Source of the DNA: Chloroflexota bacterium
GTDB taxonomy: Bacteria; Chloroflexota; Anaerolineae; Promineifilales; Promineifilaceae
Length of the DNA: 19,001 bases
Assembly: GCA_024640485.1 (NCBI GenBank)
Contig: JAHEEY010000033.1
Location: forward strand, 1-19,001
Direction: 5' to 3'
Both the position numbers and the translations under genes were made by a program. Shown in pieces: positions 15,121-19,001 of this stretch. The notes under the pieces are model-generated. The model was given only the letters and a program-made list of their open reading frames with translations. It ran no database searches and had not been told where the DNA came from. Positions within the stretch are counted from its first letter, which is position 1, and the number at the start of each line of letters is the position of its first letter.

Positions 15121-16856
15121 CACCTGACGACCAGAAGAACGCAACGCCCAAATCATTCCTTACCGCTGATTGCGGCAGCACCAATACCACTGTCGCACTG
15201 TTCGACGTTGCCAACGGCAATTATCGGCTGTTGGCCAAAGCGACAGCGCCGACGACACTTAATGGGGCTGAACCCGATATCACCATAGGAATCCAGCAGG
15301 CGATTTCCCGCATCGAAGAAGTGACCGGACGGGAGCTGCTCAACGAACAAGGCGCCTTAATCAGGCCCTCCAATGCGATTGGGGTTGGTGTGGACCAATT
15401 TACCGCGGTGATCAGCGCCGCTCCGCCGCTGCGGACACTCCTGGTTGGGTTGTTCGATGATGTTAGCCTTGCCAGCGCCCGGCGGGCGATGAGCAACAGC
15501 TATGTCCTGGAGGTTGACTGCATCAGCCTGGCGGACTCCCGCGAGGAAGCATCCCAGATCAACGCGGTCATCGCCGCGCATCCTGATCTCCTTTTTATCG
15601 TTGGCGGTACTGACGGCGGCGCCAAGCAGCGGCCAATGAGTATCATCGAAACGGTCAATCTGGGTCTCGGCTTGCTTACCGGACGTCAGAAGCCGCAGGT
15701 TATTTTCGCAGGCAACATCAATTTGCGGGAGCCGATCCGAAAGCTTCTCGGTGATGGGGCCAACCTGCAGGTAGCAAACAACGTCCGCCCCACCCTGGAT
15801 TCGGAACAGCTCGATCATTCCTTCCAACTGATTCGAAAAGTGTATGAAGAGGTCAAGGTAAATCAGCTGCCCGGTATGGCAAAAATGCGCGACTGGAGCA
15901 CCTTGCCGGTCACCTCAACCGCCCAGGCATTCGCCACAATTACCGAGTATTTCGCGGCCCTGCAGAATAAACGGGTCATCGGAATTGATTTGGGCAGCAA
16001 CAGCACCACCTTTGTGGTTTCCGATCCCGACCGGACGCACCTCTCCATTCGATCAGATTTAGGGATGGGTAAACCGATCGCCAACCTGCTGTCAACTACA
16101 GATGCCGGCAGCATCCGCCAATGGATACGGGGCGATATTGAAGCCGATGAAGTCGAAGATTTAATCCAGCAGAAGCATTTATTCCCAGAGTCCGTCCCCA
16201 TGAGTGAGAAGTCCCAGCAAATGGAACAGGCGGTGGCCCGGCAGATCGTAGAAACCGTGGTCCGTGATGCCGTCGCCAGCTGGAACTGGTCTCCGGAACA
16301 GCTATCCCCTTTCAACCTGATGCTGGTCAGGGGCGCCACATTGACCAATGTCTCCCGTCCCGGACAGGCGATTCTGATGATGCTTGAGGCGATTCAGCCC
16401 ACTGGATTCTTCTCGGTCGCCCTGGATCAACATGGCGTGCTGCCGGCGCTGGGCGCCCTGGCACCCCATGACCCACTGGCAGTGGTGCAGGCGTTAGAAG
16501 GGGGCGTTCTGGTTGATTTAGGATGGGTAGTGGCCATCAAGGGGAAGGGTCAGCCGGGGAAGAAGGCCCTCACCGTCGTGTTGGAAACCAACAAGGTCAC
16601 ACAGCTGACCCTGGAAGTCGCTTACGGCAGCATGGAACTGCTTCCCATCGCCCCTGGGCAATCGGCGACCATCACCCTACAGCCGGAACGAGGTATTGAT
16701 ATTGGCTTCGGCCCGGGACAGAGTAAGAAGGTTAAGCTTCTCGGCGGACAGCTGGGGCTGGTCATTGATGCCCGCGGCCGGCCGCTGACGCTGCCCCAGG
16801 AAGAGGATGCCCGTCTGGATACGCTGCGCCAATGGTCCTGGGGCGTAGGTGCCTAG
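15117..16856 (+). CDS. MutL-family ASKHA ATPase (glutamate-mutase MutL type, not mismatch repair)
   Basis: The predicted cytoplasmic protein has 579 residues. ASKHA-fold nucleotide-binding elements are visible: LTADCGSTNTTVALFDV near the N-terminus (DCGSTNT at 18-24), LLFIVGGTDGGAK in the middle, and GIDLGSNSTTF from 289. This matches the MutL protein family first seen beside glutamate mutase in Clostridium, where a role as chaperone or reactivase is supposed. It has no relation to the DNA mismatch repair protein of the same name. No mutase subunit (MutS/GlmS or MutE/GlmE) and no B12 gene lies in the window. The frame runs open 53 codons further upstream, but the ATG at 15117 overlaps the previous stop (ATGA) and is followed closely by the first conserved strand, so it is taken as the start. 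The C-terminal ~120 residues look beta-rich. Confidence 0.88.
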   Translation: MTPDDQKNATPKSFLTADCGSTNTTVALFDVANGNYRLLAKATAPTTLNGAEPDITIGIQQAISRIEEVTGRELLNEQGALIRPSNAIGVGVDQFTAVISAAPPLRTLLVGLFDDVSLASARRAMSNSYVLEVDCISLADSREEASQINAVIAAHPDLLFIVGGTDGGAKQRPMSIIETVNLGLGLLTGRQKPQVIFAGNINLREPIRKLLGDGANLQVANNVRPTLDSEQLDHSFQLIRKVYEEVKVNQLPGMAKMRDWSTLPVTSTAQAFATITEYFAALQNKRVIGIDLGSNSTTFVVSDPDRTHLSIRSDLGMGKPIANLLSTTDAGSIRQWIRGDIEADEVEDLIQQKHLFPESVPMSEKSQQMEQAVARQIVETVVRDAVASWNWSPEQLSPFNLMLVRGATLTNVSRPGQAILMMLEAIQPTGFFSVALDQHGVLPALGALAPHDPLAVVQALEGGVLVDLGWVVAIKGKGQPGKKALTVVLETNKVTQLTLEVAYGSMELLPIAPGQSATITLQPERGIDIGFGPGQSKKVKLLGGQLGLVIDARGRPLTLPQEEDARLDTLRQWSWGVGA

Positions 16857-16870
16857 TCCTTATTCATATT

Positions 16871-16897
16871 CCCGCGCATAGTATCCAATATGCCGGG
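16871..16897 (+). other. Small hairpin between the MutL-family and KOW-like genes
   Basis: CCCG (16871-16874) and GCAT (16876-16879) pair with ATGC (16890-16893) and CGGG (16894-16897), leaving one bulged C and a 10-nt loop. It has no T-run, so termination is unlikely. It could be an mRNA-processing or coupling element inside the operon. Confidence 0.25.
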
Positions 16898-16917
16898 CAG
16901 ACATTGCGGAACAGAAC

Positions 16918-17973
16918 ATGCAGCAAGTGACTCGCTCGACAATCGTCCAATCAATGATCACCATTAATCGTGACCGGGTCCTGCCTGCCGATGGCGAGGT
17001 GGTGGCCCGCGGCGGGCAAGAGGTAACCGCGGTCCAGGTGGTAGCCCGGATGCCCCAAAATCTGGATTTCCATATCCTGCCGGTAGCTGAACAGCTGCGC
17101 CTCTCCACTGAAGATCTGAAGAAGCATCTGCTGGTCACGGAAGGGGCAGACGTGCAGGTCGGCACGGAGTTGATCGGTAAGCGAGGCATGTTTAAGAAAC
17201 CGTATGCCTCGCCAATCGACGGGGAAATCTACCGCATACAGGAAGGCCGCATTATTTTGCAGCGGACTACTGGTTGGCTTGAGCTGCGGGCCATGGTTCC
17301 TGGCCGAGTCATCGAACAGATTCCAGGCCGCGGCGTGATCGTCCAGACGAAGGGATCTCAGATTCAAGCGGTCTGGGGATCTGGTAAAGAGGCCAACGGC
17401 GCCTTGAAGGTCGCCGGCGAACGGGATGAGCCTTTAACAGCCGCCCATTTCAGCATTGAAACGTCCAAACATCTGGTAGTAGCCGGCCGTATCGATGACC
17501 AGCAAGCGCTGCATGCGGCGGTCAAAAACAAGGTAGGCGGCCTTATCGTGGGAAGTATCAAAGCACATCTTCTGCCGGCGGTTCGCGCCCTGCCGTTTCC
17601 GGTGATTGTCACCGCTGGCATCGGTCGGCTGCCGATGTCCCTGCCGGTCTACGCGATCCTCACCAAGGGAGAAGACCGGGAAGCGGCCCTTTTTGGCGAC
17701 CCCGCCACCAGCAGAAATGGTCAGTGTGAGATCATTATCCCGTATGAAGACGGTGAAAAAGTGGATTCGCCTGCAGCGAATGAGCCTATTACAATAGGGA
17801 GCAAGGTTCGGGTTTCCCGCGCACCCTATCAGAGCCATGTTGGCGAGGTAATTAAGCTATACGTGCGCATGCAAACCACTGATCTGGGCACGCGAGCGCA
17901 CGGAGTCGATGTAAGATTGGCGGATGGGCGGGAGATTTTCGTCCCCTATGCCAACCTAGACGCAATTAGGTGA
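16918..17973 (+). CDS. Protein with barrel-sandwich-like N-terminal region and KOW-like C-terminus (unknown function)
   Basis: The predicted 351-residue soluble protein has no signal peptide or membrane helix. Residues ~72-140 (LVTEGADVQVGTELIG, ASPIDGEIYRIQEGRIIL, PGRVIEQIPGRGVIVQ) look like a lipoyl/biotinyl or RnfC-type barrel-sandwich hybrid, but without the EAMKM-type lysine of a carrier. The central part (~180-250) looks alpha/beta, with AVKNKVGGLIVGS and ALPFPVIVTAGIGRLP. The C-terminal ~60 residues (ITIGSKVRVSRAPYQSHVGEV onward) resemble a KOW/SH3-like barrel of the kind found in NusG and ribosomal proteins. The ATG at 16918 has only a weak GGAACAG upstream. It lies 61 bp after the MutL-family gene on the same strand, so joint function is likely. 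I do not recognise a named family. Confidence 0.8.
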   Translation: MQQVTRSTIVQSMITINRDRVLPADGEVVARGGQEVTAVQVVARMPQNLDFHILPVAEQLRLSTEDLKKHLLVTEGADVQVGTELIGKRGMFKKPYASPIDGEIYRIQEGRIILQRTTGWLELRAMVPGRVIEQIPGRGVIVQTKGSQIQAVWGSGKEANGALKVAGERDEPLTAAHFSIETSKHLVVAGRIDDQQALHAAVKNKVGGLIVGSIKAHLLPAVRALPFPVIVTAGIGRLPMSLPVYAILTKGEDREAALFGDPATSRNGQCEIIIPYEDGEKVDSPAANEPITIGSKVRVSRAPYQSHVGEVIKLYVRMQTTDLGTRAHGVDVRLADGREIFVPYANLDAIR

Positions 17974-18040
17974 TCGAAGCCACGGCAGAAGGATTTTCCT
18001 AACCCATTTATGCTAAGGCAACATCCAACTGGAGGAACGT

Positions 18041-18601
18041 ATGACAGATGAATTCATTCTAGAAGAAGCTGAAGCCGAAATGGAAGAATCAGCGAATAAT
18101 CGACCCTTTGTCTACGCCGTTGGCGCGCTGCTTGCTGTCCTTTTCTTGTCCATTGCCTGTATCGTGGTTTTCTTGATGAGGGGCAACGGCGGTGAAGATC
18201 AAAGCAGCCAGATCGCGGCAATCGAAGCGACGAATGCGGCGATAGCGGTTACCAATGCCGCAGTCACCAAGACTATTGAGGCAATGGAGACGGAAGCCGC
18301 TCGCCCCACCGAGACTCCAGAAAATACGCCGACCACGGCTCCGACAGAAGCGGCGACGGATGTGCCCAAACCAACCGACACGCCGGTGGTGCCGCAAGCT
18401 GAAGAAGAGACGGCAACACCCTCTCTCCTTGGAACCAGCTCGTTTGTCGGTGCTGGTGGAGACATGACTCCGACTCCAATCGCGTCCCTGGGCAGCGAAG
18501 GCGCCCTGCCACAGACTGGCATCGGCACCTGGACCGCCACCATCGCAGCGCTCCTGCTGATTGCCATCTTGTTCGGCGCGCGGCGCCTGCGCAGCAGCTA
18601 G
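18041..18601 (+). CDS. LPXTG-like (LPQTG) surface protein with an N-terminal membrane anchor
   Basis: The predicted 186-residue protein has an acidic N-terminus (1-20), a transmembrane segment at ~23-46 and an Ala/Thr-rich helical part with repeated ATNAAIAVTNAAV. A Thr/Pro-rich spacer (~90-145) follows. The end is a sortase-type sorting signal: LPQTG (156-160), a hydrophobic segment (163-180) and the basic tail RRLRSS. GGAGGAA ends 3 nt before the ATG at 18041, so the start is firm. The first helix follows a negatively charged stretch and is followed by Arg, and no signal-peptidase site is obvious, so it may stay uncleaved. Sortase anchoring is an inference, as no sortase gene is in the window. 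It is 67 bp after the KOW-like gene and is probably the last operon gene. Confidence 0.82.
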   Translation: MTDEFILEEAEAEMEESANNRPFVYAVGALLAVLFLSIACIVVFLMRGNGGEDQSSQIAAIEATNAAIAVTNAAVTKTIEAMETEAARPTETPENTPTTAPTEAATDVPKPTDTPVVPQAEEETATPSLLGTSSFVGAGGDMTPTPIASLGSEGALPQTGIGTWTATIAALLLIAILFGARRLRSS

Positions 18602-18622
18602 GCTGTCTCTTCCTATCCTTCG

Positions 18623-18686
18623 GGAATCGATATTGGGAAACCAGCTACTGCCCACGCTCGTAGCTGGTTTCTTTGGTGTCGATTCC
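18623..18686 (+). terminator. Nested inverted repeat, possible terminator of the operon
   Basis: The inner helix GAAACCAGCTAC (18637-18648) pairs perfectly over 12 bp with GTAGCTGGTTTC (18660-18671), loop 11 nt. The outer helix GGAATCGA (18623-18630) pairs with TCGATTCC (18679-18686). Only TTT follows the inner helix, so it is a poor intrinsic terminator by U-tract. Its position 20 bp after the last operon gene still makes transcript-end formation or 3'-end protection the likeliest role. Confidence 0.5.
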
Positions 18687-18699
18687 GAAGCCTTGGCGA

Positions 18700-18730
18700 T
18701 TGACTGCACAGGTCGCAGCTGCGGTAGACT
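18700..18730 (+). promoter_or_regulatory. Candidate promoter of the response-regulator gene with a palindrome in the spacer
   Basis: TTGACT (18700-18705) and TAGACT (18725-18730) are spaced 19 bp, slightly long. The perfect palindrome CGCAGCTGCG (18714-18723) sits between the boxes, where a dimeric repressor or MerR-like activator would bind. Flanking CGATTG (18697-18702) and CAATCG (18742-18747) are also complementary. The predicted leader is ~128 nt. Confidence 0.35.
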
Positions 18731-18864
18731 GTCTGACTTGGCAATCGAGAACAGGTTTTCGGACAGCAGCAACAGGAGAGAATTGTTCATTTCGAGGTTT
18801 GTTTTGATTTGCGTCAGCCGTTTAGAAGTTCGTAGCGTGTAACGATTTCGTTGGACAACCACCC

Positions 18865-19001
18865 ATGAAACAGCCGGCCACAGTCTTGCTAGTCGAAGAT
18901 GACGAGTCCATGCTTAACGGCATGCACGATCTGTTGGATTCCGTAGAAACGGGTTTCAATCTTACCATCATGACTGCGAATAACGGTCGAGTCGGGCTCG
19001 A
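18865..19001 (+). CDS. Response regulator, receiver-domain start (cut by window end)
   Basis: An ATG at 18865 opens a frame that stays open to the end of the window (45 full codons). The visible N-terminus reads MKQPATVLLVEDDESMLNGM. This is the first beta-strand and acidic pocket (Glu11, Asp12, Asp13) of a CheY-like receiver domain, followed by the first helix (LNGMHDLLDSV). The phosphoacceptor Asp, expected near residue 55-60, and any output domain lie outside the window. The ribosome-binding site is weak. A two-component or phosphorelay role is known for the family; its target cannot be told here. The 263-bp region before it holds the nested repeats and a promoter-like site. Confidence 0.8.
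   Translation, partial: MKQPATVLLVEDDESMLNGMHDLLDSVETGFNLTIMTANNGRVGL

Noticed and set aside
15117..16856. Reading the MutL label as DNA mismatch repair
   Set aside because: No GHKL ATPase motifs are present; the DCGSTNT and GIDLGSNST motifs are ASKHA-type, as in the glutamate-mutase-linked MutL family.

Overview
The window looks like part of a Chloroflexota chromosome, probably Anaerolineae or a close relative. This rests on gene content, not on a database search. The clues are a MutL-type ASKHA ATPase with no mutase beside it, a zinc-ribbon protein carrying many acidic PDWL-like motifs, secreted proteins with Thr/Pro-rich tails, an LPXTG-like surface protein, and moderately high GC. There is no IS element, phage gene, tRNA, rRNA or CRISPR array.

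Region 1 (1-4041, plus strand) holds: the end of a protein with a Thr/Pro/Ala-rich tail; NADH pyrophosphatase nudC; a leader region with a promoter-like site and nested inverted repeats; dTDP-glucose 4,6-dehydratase rfbB; and a citrate synthase preceded by a hairpin and ended by a strong intrinsic terminator.

Region 2 (4068-8162, minus strand) reads, in transcription order: a diacylglycerol kinase-like lipid kinase, a stand-alone helicase-associated (XPB/Ssl2-like) domain protein, and a galactokinase with an unusual Ala at a sugar-contacting position. A minus-strand promoter candidate sits at 8134-8162.

Region 3 (8200-18601, plus strand) is the most interesting part. A good sigma-70-type promoter (TTTACA, 17 bp, TATACT) precedes eight tightly packed genes: a small hydrophobic protein, a two-membrane-anchor protein, a six-helix membrane protein, a 1484-residue zinc-ribbon/acidic-repeat membrane protein, another six-helix membrane protein, a MutL-family ATPase, a protein with a barrel-like N-terminal region and a KOW-like end, and an LPQTG-ended surface protein. 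Several junctions are ATGA overlaps or zero-gap, which implies translational coupling. Five of the eight products have membrane segments. I infer a membrane-bound assembly in which the giant acidic protein is a cytoplasmic scaffold and the MutL homologue an ATPase or chaperone partner. Its function is unknown.

Region 4 (18602-19001) is a 263-bp intergenic region with nested inverted repeats and a palindrome inside a promoter-like site. It is followed by the start of a response-regulator gene cut by the window edge.
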